The notes: generated by a model from the sequence alone, not told the origin. A stretch of DNA of 64,000 nt from Hwanghaeella sp964350445 (GCA_964350445.1 CAYGKA010000010.1:44604-108603); one strand, 5' to 3'. Shown: positions 25,283-34,381, numbered from the stretch's first letter. Numbers and translations: made by a program.

Positions 25283-25321
25283 CCGGATTGCTGTGCGGTA
25301 ATCCCGGCCGAACACTTTTTT
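25283..25321 (+). terminator. Possible weak terminator after cobT
   Basis: CCGGATT (25283-25289) and AATCCCGG (25300-25307) can pair with one bulged C, and six T residues follow at 25316-25321 after an 8-base gap. The distance to the T run makes this a weak candidate. Confidence 0.3.
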
Positions 25322-25475
25322 GCCTTTGAAACCTGAACGCGTTCGCCTTTTAGGGTACACTCACCCTTCCCGCCGGCCTTGTGCATCGGATCGGGAACAT
25401 GGGGAATGGGGGCTCAACGGACGGCCACGGTGATCGGTCATCGCCGTCGGCGGCCCGTCACATCGGAGTGTTTTG

Positions 25476-25859
25476 ATGAAACCATCCCTTAAGGTACCGG
25501 CCGCCAAAAGCGCCTTGGCCTTCGCCGCCGCCGTGTTGCTTGCCGGCTGCGCGGGCAGCGGGGCAACCACATCGGAAAGCGGATCGGGACCGGTGACCAT
25601 GTCGCCCGCCGCCTATTCCGCCTTTCAAGCCTACACATCGAAAGCAGATCCGTTGATCTTCGCCTTGTCGCCGGACGGCGCGCACGCCTATTTTTATCAC
25701 TGCCTGGCGATCAAGAAGGACTGCGACATTGAGCGGTACGTGCAGACCGCGATCGATCGCTGCACCAGCCGGGGCGGAAGCCGCTGTTATGTCTTCGCCC
25801 GGCGGAAAGCGGTGGTCTGGCGGAATCCAGGCGACTGGAAGCCCGACACGGCCGGTTGA
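25476..25859 (+). CDS. Small lipoprotein, unknown function
   Basis: The 127-residue protein has a signal sequence ending in the lipobox LLAGC (Cys near residue 25), so it should be lipid-anchored in the outer or inner membrane. A serine-, glycine- and threonine-rich linker (GSGATTSESGSG) precedes a domain with four cysteines in YHCLAIKKDCDIERYV and IDRCTSRGGSRCYVFARR, which could form two disulfides. I do not recognise the family. The ATG at 25476 follows GGAG at a 7-base distance. It sits between cobT and the nitrile hydratase operon, and the link to either is unproven. Confidence 0.7.
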   Translation: MKPSLKVPAAKSALAFAAAVLLAGCAGSGATTSESGSGPVTMSPAAYSAFQAYTSKADPLIFALSPDGAHAYFYHCLAIKKDCDIERYVQTAIDRCTSRGGSRCYVFARRKAVVWRNPGDWKPDTAG

Positions 25860-25913
25860 CCGAGGCGGGGTGTTTGACCCTTTGTTTGCCATAGTTCGAA
25901 ACGGGAGGCGGAT

Positions 25914-26633
25914 TTGAGCAAAATCGACGAGTCGGGAAGTCCGGCTGGGCATGAACATGGCCACCGGCATGGTCATGGTCATGGTCATGATCACGGCCAT
26001 CACCATCATCACGGCCAGAACTTCACGGACCCGCCCCCCGACCCCGCCTTGCGGATCAAGGCGCTGGAATCCCTGCTGGTGGAAAAGGGTCTGATCGACC
26101 CGGCTGCGCTCGATGTCCTGATCGACACGTATGAAACCAAGATCGGTCCGCGTAACGGCGCCAAAGTCGTGGCCCGGGCTTGGACCGATCCCGACTTCAA
26201 GGAATGGCTGCTGCGGGACGCCACCGCCGCGATCCACTCCATGGGCTATATCGGGCGGCAAGGCGAACATATGCGGGTGCTTGAGAATACGCCGTCGGTC
26301 CATAACGTGGTCGTCTGCACGCTATGCTCCTGCTATCCCTGGCCTGTCCTGGGCTTGCCGCCGGTTTGGTACAAATCCGCCCCGTATCGGTCGCGCGTCG
26401 TCTCGGACCCGCGCGGCGTGCTGCGGGAATTCGGCACGGAATTGCCCGACGATGTCGAAGTCAGAGTCTGGGATTCGACCTCTGAAATGCGCTTCCTTGT
26501 CCTGCCCATGCGGCCTGACGGGACGGACGGCATGACCGCGGAGCAATTGGAGGGATACATCACACGGAACAGCATGATCGGCGTCGAACCGGCCAAGCTT
26601 TCCCATGTCGCCGACGCGGAGGGACCGGCATGA
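25914..26633 (+). CDS. nthA: Cobalt-type nitrile hydratase alpha subunit, His-rich N-terminus
   Basis: This is the metal-carrying subunit of a nitrile hydratase, 239 residues. The claw motif VCTLCSC has Cys135, Cys138 and Cys140, and the Thr after the first Cys marks the cobalt type; the Cys-Ser-Cys residues become sulfenic and sulfinic acids in mature enzymes. The N-terminus has 13 histidines between residues 13 and 33, probably a metal-collecting tail. Translation starts at TTG 25914, 5 bases after GGGAGG (25903-25908); no ATG is available nearby in frame. It overlaps the beta gene by ATGA. Confidence 0.93.
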   Translation: MSKIDESGSPAGHEHGHRHGHGHGHDHGHHHHHGQNFTDPPPDPALRIKALESLLVEKGLIDPAALDVLIDTYETKIGPRNGAKVVARAWTDPDFKEWLLRDATAAIHSMGYIGRQGEHMRVLENTPSVHNVVVCTLCSCYPWPVLGLPPVWYKSAPYRSRVVSDPRGVLREFGTELPDDVEVRVWDSTSEMRFLVLPMRPDGTDGMTAEQLEGYITRNSMIGVEPAKLSHVADAEGPA

Positions 26634-27301
26634 ACGGACCTCACGACTTGGGCGGGACCCATGGCCTGGGACCGATCGACCCGGAACCGGAAGCCGCCGA
26701 GCCCATTTTCCACGAAGACTGGGAGAAGCGGGCGCTTGCGGTAACCCTGGCGATGGGCGCGCTTGGCCAATGGAGCATCGATGCCGGCCGCTACGCGCGC
26801 GAGCGCCAGCATCCGGTCGACTACCTGCGGAACACCTATTACGAAAATTGGATGGCCGGCCTTGAGACCCTGTTGGTCGAGAAGGGCATCGTCACTCCTG
26901 AGGAGCTTGCCAGCGGCAAGGCAGCGGGCAAGGCCGGTCCTGCCTTGCTGGACCGGGTTTTGAAGGCCGAGAGCGTCGCCGCCACGCTGGCGAAGGGCGG
27001 GCCGGCGGAGATGCCGACCGAGGCCGCGCCCCGGTTCAAACCGGGAAGCACGGTCCGGGTCCGCAATTTTCATCCTCTGGGACACACGCGGGCGCCACGC
27101 TACGTTCGCGGTCACGCGGGGACGGTGCACGAGCACTATGGATCCCATATTTTGCCCGACCGGAGCGCCACGGGCGAGAAACGCGGCGCCCATCTCTACA
27201 GCGTCCGCTTTGAGGGCAGTGAAATCTGGGGTCCCGATGCGCCGTCGCGGGAAGCGATTTACGTCGATCTTTGGGAAGATTACCTGGAGCCTGGCCTATG
27301 A
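26630..27301 (+). CDS. nthB: Nitrile hydratase beta subunit
   Basis: The 223-residue beta subunit begins MNGPHDLGGTHGLGPI, as in typical family members, and its C-terminal SH3-like domain contains VRVRNFHPLGHTRAPRYVRGH and YSVRFEGSEIWGPDA. These residues pack against the alpha metal site and help build the active centre. The length is normal. The start overlaps the alpha stop and the stop overlaps the accessory gene start (TATGA), so all three genes form one coupled unit. Confidence 0.93.
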   Translation: MNGPHDLGGTHGLGPIDPEPEAAEPIFHEDWEKRALAVTLAMGALGQWSIDAGRYARERQHPVDYLRNTYYENWMAGLETLLVEKGIVTPEELASGKAAGKAGPALLDRVLKAESVAATLAKGGPAEMPTEAAPRFKPGSTVRVRNFHPLGHTRAPRYVRGHAGTVHEHYGSHILPDRSATGEKRGAHLYSVRFEGSEIWGPDAPSREAIYVDLWEDYLEPGL

Positions 27302-27675
27302 AGGTTGAGATGCAGGGCCCCGAGGCGCCGCCGATTCCCGGCCTTGAAACAGATGCAGACGGCCCGGTGTTCCGCGAACCCTGGGAAGCCCAGGCCTTTG
27401 CGCTTGCGGTCAAACTGCATGAAGCGGGCCTCTTTACCTGGGAGGAATGGGCAACGGCGCTGAGCACCGAAATCACCGCCGCGCAGGCCGCCGGCGATCC
27501 CGATCTCGGCACCACATACTATCGACATTGGCAGCGGGCGCTCGAGCGGCTTGTCGTGGGCAAGGGCGCCGCCGTTGCGGCGGATCTTGAGGAGCGCGTT
27601 GAAACCTGGCGCAAGGCCTACCTGAACACGCCCCATGGACAACCGGTCGACCTTGCGGCGGGAATACCCGACTGA
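27298..27675 (+). CDS. Nitrile hydratase accessory protein
   Basis: The 125-residue protein resembles the N-terminal half of the beta subunit (FREPWEAQAFALAVKLHEAGLFTWEEWA and YYRHWQRALERL, given in part as VKLHEAG and YYRHWQRAL). Such proteins are activators or self-subunit-swapping chaperones that deliver cobalt and oxidise the alpha claw. The ATG at 27298 overlaps the beta stop. The natural context is maturation of the cobalt enzyme. No amidase gene is found downstream. Confidence 0.85.
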   Translation: MKVEMQGPEAPPIPGLETDADGPVFREPWEAQAFALAVKLHEAGLFTWEEWATALSTEITAAQAAGDPDLGTTYYRHWQRALERLVVGKGAAVAADLEERVETWRKAYLNTPHGQPVDLAAGIPD

Positions 27676-28018
27676 GAACGCCGCGCGCGCTGGAACGCAG
27701 GATGAAACTCGTTCTGTAAGATACGGTATTGTTCTACCATTGGTTTTCGGCAGCTATTATTTCGGGTTATTGTACATCCGCACAATAGTGCAATTCTGAA
27801 TGGGCGTTCCAAAGTGACGATCCTGTTCTATTTTCGACATCACTGTGGTTCAAATATTTCACTTTTTTCGATTTAAGTATCTGTTTTTTATCTGATTATT
27901 AGAATTTCTAAACTATCCTGTTTTCTTGGTTAACAAAACCTTACCAGACGCAGAATGAATCAAGAAAAGGACGACGGAAATCAACCGTCGCCCTCCCAAG
28001 TGACTAGCAATTTTCAGA
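27676..28018. other. AT-rich convergent gap without recognised genes
   Basis: The 343-bp gap lies between two converging genes. I counted 84 G or C in the 240 bases from 27721 to 27960 (35%), far below the surrounding genes. No frame of more than about 60 codons looks coding. T-rich runs occur near 27865 and 27883. CGACGG (27972-27977) and CCGTCG (27985-27990) could form a short hairpin followed on the minus strand by CTTTTCTT, a weak terminator for ccmI. Confidence 0.6.
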
Positions 28019-29761
28019 TTATTCTACTGAAAGTAGTTTGTCCCGCTGCTGTTCAAGCGCGGTGCGGTCCTGCGACCCCTCCGGCAGAACGGAGACCGCC
28101 TTGTTGAAATATTCCGTGGCGGCATCCCGATTTCCGCTCTCCAATGCGCCGATCGCCTTGAACCACAGCGCTTCGACATTATTGGGATCCACGGAGATTA
28201 CTTTGTCCATGAGCGCCTGGCTCTCTGCGGTCGTCGGCCTCCCCGACATGCTGCGGATCAAACGGCCCCGCAGCAACATGACGGTGGTTTCCTGGGGAAA
28301 CACCTCACCCGCCTTTTCGAGGGCCGCGACCGCGTCCTCCGGCCTGCCGAGGACGTTGTAGGAACGGGCCAATCGCATCCAACCGTCCAAGTCGTTGGGA
28401 TTGTCCTGTAGCCGCGCAGCAAGGCCGCCGACCATCCCTTCGATCATCGCCTGACGGTCTTCATCCGACATCTCTTGCGCGGCGGCGACATCCGCCGCGG
28501 ACGGTCCGGGCGCCACCCCGGCGGACGCTGCTCCACCCGCCGTGGCCCCCGGCGCTTTCAGACCCAGCTCACCGGCCAGACGCTGCAATTCCGCCTTCGG
28601 GACGGGCGCCCGGGCGAACAGTTCCAGCGCCTTGTCCAAATCGGCCTGCGCCTGGCCCATGTCGCCCATGACGGAGCGCGCCCGGATCAACCGTGTCCAA
28701 CCCTCGAAATCCATCGGGTTTTCTTCGAGCTTTCCGGCCAACCGGTCGACCATTCCGCGGATCATCGCCTGGCGGTCCGCGTCGGCCATTTGTTCAGCCG
28801 CTTGGATATCTTCGGCCGTGGGGCCGGGCTGATCCCTTGCCGCGACAGCCGGCGGCGCTTGTGGCGCCGGCGGGGTCGGCAGCAGCGATGCGCCGTCCTG
28901 GCCAAGTTCATCGGCGATCGCGATTGCCCGGTTCCGCACCGTGATCAACCATGGCGCGTCGGGTTCGGCCAACCAGGCCAGTTTTACCAGGGCATCGAGG
29001 GCCCCCTGCAGATTACCGGCCTGATAATCCGCCTCGGCGAGATAGAAACTGGACCGCGGATCACCGCTGTCGCCGATCTCCTGCGCCCGTTTAAACGCCG
29101 CGACGGCATCCTTCGTGACCATTCCGTCCGCAGCCAGAACGCGCGCTTCGCCCAAGGCACCGAAGACATCCGACTCTTCCGGCAGCAATTCGGCGGCTTT
29201 CACGAATGACTCCACCGCCCTGCCGAAGTCCTGCATTGTCATATAGGTCCGGCCCAGCAGCAGCCAGCCGTCGCCGTCATCCGGTTCCTGTTCGAGGCGC
29301 TCGGCCAAGCGCTTTGCCATATCACCGAGATTGCCGAGATCCCGCTCCTGCGCCTGACGCATCTGAGCGATTTCGTCCGCACGGGAAGCATAGGGAACAT
29401 CAACCGCCGAGGGCTGTCCGAGTGACAGGTAGAGCATCACCGCCGCGGCCGGGACCGCGACGGATACCAGAATTCCGGTCGTCCTGTGCAGCCCGACACC
29501 CCACCCCTTGCCCGCGCCGCCGACGCGTTTGGTATCGGCGGCAAGAAGCCGGCGCGCGATTTCCGCCTTGGCCGCGGACGCTTCCTGGTCGCCGATCATC
29601 CCTTCCGCCACTTCCCGGTCCAGTTCCCGCAACTGGCTCTTATAGACTTCGACATCGTAGTCGGCCGTCGTTTGGGCCTGATTGCGTTGCCGGAAGAACG
29701 GCCATGCGATCAGGGCGACCACCAGGGCGGTGATCACTGCGGCAAGAATCCAAAACATCAT
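28019..29761 (-). CDS. ccmI: Cytochrome c maturation protein CcmI, enlarged
   Basis: CcmI holds apocytochrome c for heme attachment. The 580-residue product has two membrane helices (residues 4-22 and about 95-115), the cytoplasmic coiled-coil with YKSQLRELDRE between them, and a periplasmic TPR domain. It is longer than usual because a unit beginning GPTAEDIQAAEQMADADRQA (about 314) recurs as GPSAADVAAAQEMSDEDRQA (about 419), each followed by a TPR-like GW-RL segment. It is the last gene of the ccm operon, 3 bp after ccmH. Confidence 0.93.
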   Translation of the reverse strand: MMFWILAAVITALVVALIAWPFFRQRNQAQTTADYDVEVYKSQLRELDREVAEGMIGDQEASAAKAEIARRLLAADTKRVGGAGKGWGVGLHRTTGILVSVAVPAAAVMLYLSLGQPSAVDVPYASRADEIAQMRQAQERDLGNLGDMAKRLAERLEQEPDDGDGWLLLGRTYMTMQDFGRAVESFVKAAELLPEESDVFGALGEARVLAADGMVTKDAVAAFKRAQEIGDSGDPRSSFYLAEADYQAGNLQGALDALVKLAWLAEPDAPWLITVRNRAIAIADELGQDGASLLPTPPAPQAPPAVAARDQPGPTAEDIQAAEQMADADRQAMIRGMVDRLAGKLEENPMDFEGWTRLIRARSVMGDMGQAQADLDKALELFARAPVPKAELQRLAGELGLKAPGATAGGAASAGVAPGPSAADVAAAQEMSDEDRQAMIEGMVGGLAARLQDNPNDLDGWMRLARSYNVLGRPEDAVAALEKAGEVFPQETTVMLLRGRLIRSMSGRPTTAESQALMDKVISVDPNNVEALWFKAIGALESGNRDAATEYFNKAVSVLPEGSQDRTALEQQRDKLLSVE

Positions 29762-29764
29762 TTA

Positions 29765-30304
29765 TCAGCCTTTCCGATCGCTGCCGTCTGCATCCCGCGC
29801 GGCGGCACCGTCCTCACTCATCAACGCCGCCAGACGCGCTTGCTCCGCGGCGCTGAGCCCACCGCCCTTGGAGGCCGGCGCCGCGGCCTCGGCGACCGCT
29901 GCCTTGGACTGACGGCGCATCCAGAAGAAGATGCCCGTCCCGGCAATCACGAGGATGACGGCAGGGCCGAACCAAAGCGCATAGGTCCCCGGCTTCACCG
30001 GCGGGCGCAGCAATACGTAATCACCGTACCGGGCGACCACGAAATCGAGGACAGCCTCGTCCGAGTCGCCTTCCACCAGACGTTCCCGAACGATCACGCG
30101 AAGGTCTTTCGCCAATTCCGCATTGGAATCGTCAATGGACTGGTTCTGACAGACCAGGCAGCGCAGTTCCTGCGAGAGGACGCGGGCACGCTTTTCAAGA
30201 ACGGGATCGTCCAGCACTTCGTCGGGCTGCACCGCCAGCGATGCCTGGACACCGCCGAGCAAAAGCGCCGCCGCCAAGAGGATCGACGAAACAAACGGCT
30301 TCAT
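29765..30304 (-). CDS. ccmH: Cytochrome c maturation protein CcmH
   Basis: This is a periplasm-facing thiol protein of 179 residues that reduces apocytochrome c. A signal or anchor helix precedes the redox motif LRCLVCQNQSI (CxxC near residue 52), followed by NAELAKDLRVIVRE and FVVARYGDYVLLRPP, and a C-terminal membrane helix at about residues 108-127. The ATG overlaps the ccmG stop (ATGA), and ccmI follows after 3 bp. Confidence 0.95.
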   Translation of the reverse strand: MKPFVSSILLAAALLLGGVQASLAVQPDEVLDDPVLEKRARVLSQELRCLVCQNQSIDDSNAELAKDLRVIVRERLVEGDSDEAVLDFVVARYGDYVLLRPPVKPGTYALWFGPAVILVIAGTGIFFWMRRQSKAAVAEAAAPASKGGGLSAAEQARLAALMSEDGAAARDADGSDRKG

Positions 30305-30831
30305 TTCTTCAACTCCCGGATCAAGGGCAGGACCTGTTCCTTCAGGATTGTGGGCGACAGCGGGCCGACGCGCTTGTAGCGGATGCGCCCGTCCTTATCG
30401 ATGATGTAGGTTTCCGGCACGCCGTAAACACCGAGTTCAATGCCGTTCCGGCCGGATTCGTCAAAGCCGATCTGGCTGTAGGGATCGCCCAATTCATTGA
30501 GCCACGCCACGGCGTCCTGCTTCTTGTCCTTCCAGTTCAAACCATAGACCGGCACCCCTTCGGTCCGCGCCAAACTCTCCACCAGCGGATGTTCCGCGCG
30601 GCACGGCACACACCAGGAAGCCCAGACGTTCAGAACTTTCACTTCGCCGGTGAAATCGGCGGTCGTGATGCCAGGTTTTCCTTGCAGCAACGGCGGTGCG
30701 TCGATCGGCGGCACCGGTTTGTCGATCAGGGCGGAGGGCACCTCGCTGGCATCGTCACCCAAACGAACGAAGAAGTAGCTGGCCATGGCCGCGAACAGCA
30801 GCAACGGCAACAGGAAGAACAATCGGTTCAT
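30301..30831 (-). CDS. ccmG: Thiol:disulfide interchange protein CcmG/DsbE
   Basis: This is a membrane-anchored periplasmic thioredoxin of 176 residues that supplies electrons for heme attachment. An N-terminal anchor (residues 4-22) precedes a thioredoxin fold with VWASWCVPCRAEH (CVPC near residue 73) and the cis-proline in YGVPETYIID. It is transcribed after ccmF with a 73-bp gap, the second largest in the operon. Confidence 0.95.
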   Translation of the reverse strand: MNRLFFLLPLLLFAAMASYFFVRLGDDASEVPSALIDKPVPPIDAPPLLQGKPGITTADFTGEVKVLNVWASWCVPCRAEHPLVESLARTEGVPVYGLNWKDKKQDAVAWLNELGDPYSQIGFDESGRNGIELGVYGVPETYIIDKDGRIRYKRVGPLSPTILKEQVLPLIRELKK

Positions 30832-30904
30832 GCGCGGATCCGCTCCATCGGTTCATTCTGCCCGGAAGTCTTCTTGTGCCTGTTCCGGAACGACCCCGTT
30901 CGGT

Positions 30905-32923
30905 TCATTCCGCCGGCGCCGGTTGGGTGCCCGGTCCGGCCGGAGCGGCGCGATTGGCTTTCGGCGCGCCGACGCGCAACCGCCGATCGCTGAGCGAAAC
31001 CAGCCCGCCGATCACCATGATGGCCGTTCCCCACCACAACCAGGGTGCCAGGGGTTTCCGATAGGCGCGCACGATGATGCCGCCCTCGCCATCGGGATCG
31101 CCGAGCGCGATGTAAACATCCCGGAACAAACCGGACAGGATCGCCGCTTCCGTCGTTTCTTGACCGCGGGCGACGTAGCGCCTGTTCTCCGGCGACATCA
31201 AGGCGACAGGCTTGCCGCCCGCTTCGTCGCGCACGGCGAAATTGCCGCGCAGGGCGACGTAGTTCGGCCCGCGCACCTCTTCCGCGCCCAGGAATTCGAT
31301 CTGATGCGGCCCGACCTGGATGGTCTCTTTCGGCTTCATCACCGTGATGACTTCGGTCGTCAGCAAGGACGCGCCGGTCGCCCCGGCCACCAGCACGCCG
31401 ACCCCCATATGGGCAAGCGTCATGCCCCAGGTGCTGCGCGGCAGGCCGAACAGACGGCGCGGAATGTTCCGAAGCGGCGCGCGGCCCATCCCGGCACGCT
31501 GCAACAGCTCACTAAACGCCGCCGCGATCAGCCAAGCGGAAAGTCCGAGCCCGATCACCGCATAGCCGGAATCGCCGTAAAGCAGCACCAGCGATATGGC
31601 CGCGGCGACCATCGTGACGGCCAGCGCGACCTTCAAGCGGCCCATGGCGGCGTAGAGATCCGCCCGTTTCCAGGACAAATACGGCCCGACGCCCATGGCG
31701 ATGAAAAGCGGCACCATCAGCGGCACGAATGTCATGTTGAAGAAGGGTGGACCGACGGACACTTTGTCGCCCCCCGACACTTCGAGGAACAGCGGATAAA
31801 GCGTTCCGATCAACACGACGGCGGAGGCCACCGTGAGCAACAGGTTGTTGAGGACAAGTGCCCCTTCCCGGCTGATCGGCCGGAACAATCCGCCGCCCTG
31901 CATTGTCGGCGCGCGCCAGGCGTAAAGGCCGAGCGACCCGCCGATGGCGACAACCAGCAACATCAGGATGAAGACGCCGCGTTCCGGGTCGGTCGCAAAG
32001 GCGTGGACCGAGGTCAGCACGCCGGAGCGGACCAGGAAAGTGCCGATCAAACTGAACGAGAAACCGATGATCGCCAGCAGAATCGTCCAGCTTTTCAGCG
32101 TATCCCGCTTCTCCACCACGATGGCCGAATGCAACAGGGCCGTCGCCGACAACCAGGGCATGAAGGAAGCATTCTCAACCGGGTCCCAGAACCAGAAGCC
32201 GCCCCAACCCAATTCGTAATAGGCCCACCAGGACCCCAGCATGATCCCCGCCGTCAGGCAGACCCAGGCAAGCAGGGTCCAGGGACGGACATACCGGGCC
32301 CAGGCGGCGTCCACCTTGCCTTCGATCAGCGCCGCGACGGCGAAGGAGAAGGAGATGGAGAGACCGACATAGCCGAGATAGAGCATCGGCGGATGGAAGG
32401 CGAGACCCGGATCCTGCAGCAATGGGTTCAGATCGCCCCCTTCCAGCGGCGGCGGAAAGGCGCGCGTGAAGGGGTTGGAGGTGAACAGCATGAACAACAG
32501 GAAGCCGACGGAAATAAGCGCTTGAACGGCAAGCGTCCGCGCCTTCAGACCGGGCGGCAGGTTGCGCCCGAAGAAAGCGACCAGCGCGCCGAACAGCGCG
32601 AGCACGGTCACCCATAGCAGCAGCGACCCTTCATGGTTCCCCCAGGCGCCCGAGACCTTGTAGAGCATCGGCTTCAGGGAATGGGAGTTTTGGACGACAT
32701 TGAGGACCGAAAAATCGCTGGTCACGAACGCGTGGACCAAGGCCGCGAAGGAGATCACCAACACCGCGAATTGCGCGACCGCGGTCGCCGGGGCGACCGC
32801 CATCAAGGCCGCGTCGTTCCGCGCCGCGCCCACCATCGGGACGATTGCCTGAACCGCCGCGACACAAAGTGCGAGAACCAGGGTGAAATGGCCGATTTCG
32901 GCAATGCTGAATCCATCGATCAT
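30905..32923 (-). CDS. ccmF: Heme lyase component CcmF
   Basis: This polytopic membrane protein of 672 residues joins heme to apocytochrome c with CcmH and CcmI. The tryptophan-rich WWD-type heme-binding loop reads GWGGFWFWDPVENASFMPWL (residues near 235-254), and numerous hydrophobic helices span the whole length. The start overlaps the ccmE stop by ATGA. The gene is full length. Confidence 0.96.
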   Translation of the reverse strand: MIDGFSIAEIGHFTLVLALCVAAVQAIVPMVGAARNDAALMAVAPATAVAQFAVLVISFAALVHAFVTSDFSVLNVVQNSHSLKPMLYKVSGAWGNHEGSLLLWVTVLALFGALVAFFGRNLPPGLKARTLAVQALISVGFLLFMLFTSNPFTRAFPPPLEGGDLNPLLQDPGLAFHPPMLYLGYVGLSISFSFAVAALIEGKVDAAWARYVRPWTLLAWVCLTAGIMLGSWWAYYELGWGGFWFWDPVENASFMPWLSATALLHSAIVVEKRDTLKSWTILLAIIGFSFSLIGTFLVRSGVLTSVHAFATDPERGVFILMLLVVAIGGSLGLYAWRAPTMQGGGLFRPISREGALVLNNLLLTVASAVVLIGTLYPLFLEVSGGDKVSVGPPFFNMTFVPLMVPLFIAMGVGPYLSWKRADLYAAMGRLKVALAVTMVAAAISLVLLYGDSGYAVIGLGLSAWLIAAAFSELLQRAGMGRAPLRNIPRRLFGLPRSTWGMTLAHMGVGVLVAGATGASLLTTEVITVMKPKETIQVGPHQIEFLGAEEVRGPNYVALRGNFAVRDEAGGKPVALMSPENRRYVARGQETTEAAILSGLFRDVYIALGDPDGEGGIIVRAYRKPLAPWLWWGTAIMVIGGLVSLSDRRLRVGAPKANRAAPAGPGTQPAPAE

Positions 32924-33387
32924 TGCGTTGCCTTTTCACCTTCTTCGGTTTCTTTCCAAGTCCCGGCCCGTTTCATCGCTTCAACGGCCTCGGTCGGCAT
33001 ATAGTTTTCGTCATGCTTGGCAAGAACTTCGCTGGCCGTGAACTGTCCGCTCTCGTTGAGCTCGCCCATCGTCACGACGCCCTGCCCCTCGCGGAACAGA
33101 TCCGGAAGCATCCCGGTAAAAGCGACCTGCACCGAGTTGTTCATATCGGTAACGCGGAAAGTCGTCGTGGTGCCTTTCCGGGAGACGCTGCCTTCTTCGA
33201 CCAGGCCGCCAAGGCGGAACTTGGTTCCCGGCCCGACAGCATTTTCCACAACTTCGGTGGGGCCGTAGAAAACGTTGATTCCATCCTCGAGCGCATAGAG
33301 CGTCAGCCCTACGACGAGCGCGAATGACGCAAAGCCGATCCCGACAATCATCATCCGCCGTTGTTTGCGCGTTGCCGCTTTCCGCAT
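32920..33387 (-). CDS. ccmE: Heme chaperone CcmE
   Basis: This is a periplasmic heme chaperone of 155 residues. An N-terminal anchor (RRMMIVGIGFASFALVVGLTLYAL) precedes an OB-fold barrel with FRLGGLVEEGSV, and the heme-linking histidine is in LAKHDENYMP. It overlaps ccmF by four bases and starts 5 bp after the ccmD stop. Confidence 0.95.
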   Translation of the reverse strand: MRKAATRKQRRMMIVGIGFASFALVVGLTLYALEDGINVFYGPTEVVENAVGPGTKFRLGGLVEEGSVSRKGTTTTFRVTDMNNSVQVAFTGMLPDLFREGQGVVTMGELNESGQFTASEVLAKHDENYMPTEAVEAMKRAGTWKETEEGEKATQ

Positions 33388-33392
33388 CGGGT

Positions 33393-33629
33393 CTAGGCCT
33401 CCATTTCAGATCGGCCGGAACCGGATTGCGCGGGATGGGATTGAGCGGGGGGATCCGCCCTTTGATCCCGCCGGGTGGACCGGCTTGCACGTAGGTTTTC
33501 AACCAGTTTCTCGTTCATACGCATACTGCGCAGGGATTGGATGACCAGCAGGATCATGACGATCGCGGCCAGCCCGTAACAGGGCCAGATGAAGACGGCG
33601 TGACCGCCCATGGCGAAGAAATCGCTCAT
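33393..33629 (-). CDS. ccmD: Heme exporter protein CcmD
   Basis: This is a short membrane protein of 78 residues. It has one helix (HAVFIWPCYGLAAIVMILLV, about residues 10-29), followed by basic RSMRMNEKLV, and a charged tail that is somewhat long for CcmD. It stabilises CcmE release from CcmABC. The ATG at 33629 overlaps the ccmC stop (ATGA). In this frame a longer open reading extends to 33857 but belongs to shadow of ccmC. Confidence 0.88.
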   Translation of the reverse strand: MSDFFAMGGHAVFIWPCYGLAAIVMILLVIQSLRSMRMNEKLVENLRASRSTRRDQRADPPAQSHPAQSGSGRSEMEA

Positions 33630-34381
33630 CCCGCCGCCCTTCCGAATTCGCTGTCCGCCGCGCCTGTTCCGGCGCCCGCCATCATCGCGTTGCGCAGCTT
33701 GCTGGCGGCGATTTCCGAGCGCAGACGGATCACCAGCAGCATCAGGTAGAAACAGGTGAATGCGCCGAGCATCAGGAACAGCGGCGTCAGCATTTCGGAC
33801 GCGATTGTCGGCCCGTCCATGCGGATGATGCTGGCCGGCTGATGCAGTGTGTTCCACCAGTCGACGGAAAACTTGATGATCGGAAGATTGACGACCCCGA
33901 CCAGCGCCAGAATGGCCGCCGGCTTGTTACCGCGGCCCGGCTCATCGAAGGCGTTCGACAGCGCGATATAGCCGGCATAAAGGAAAAGCAGGATCAACAT
34001 GGAGGTCAGGCGTGCATCCCACACCCACCAGGTGCCCCACATCGGCTTGCCCCAGAGCGACCCTGTCGCCAGGCAAAGGAAGGTGAAGATGAGGCCGACC
34101 GGCGCGCTTGCCCGTGCGATCAGTTCCGCCAGCGGGTGTTTCCAGATCAAAAGGCTGAGGCTGCTCCCCGCCAGGACACCGTAGATCATGACGGCCAGAT
34201 AAGCGGCCGGCACGTGGATATACATGATCCGAACCGTGTCGCCCTGCTGATAGTCGGATGGCGAATTGAACAGGCTGTAATACAGCCCAAGGGCCAGCAG
34301 GATCACGAATCCACCGGTCGCAAACGGCAGAACCGCATTGGCGATCTTCATGAAGCGTGTGGGGTTCGCGAATCGATGCAT
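33626..34381 (-). CDS. ccmC: Heme exporter permease CcmC
   Basis: CcmC hands heme to CcmE. The 251-residue protein has about six helices, with the tryptophan-rich motif MWGTWWVWDARLTSML near residue 124 and flanking histidines (YIHVPAAYLAV; NTLHQPASI) that bind heme. It begins 97 bp after ccmB, a gap that could hold an internal promoter. It overlaps ccmD by four bases. Confidence 0.95.
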   Translation of the reverse strand: MHRFANPTRFMKIANAVLPFATGGFVILLALGLYYSLFNSPSDYQQGDTVRIMYIHVPAAYLAVMIYGVLAGSSLSLLIWKHPLAELIARASAPVGLIFTFLCLATGSLWGKPMWGTWWVWDARLTSMLILLFLYAGYIALSNAFDEPGRGNKPAAILALVGVVNLPIIKFSVDWWNTLHQPASIIRMDGPTIASEMLTPLFLMLGAFTCFYLMLLVIRLRSEIAASKLRNAMMAGAGTGAADSEFGRAAG

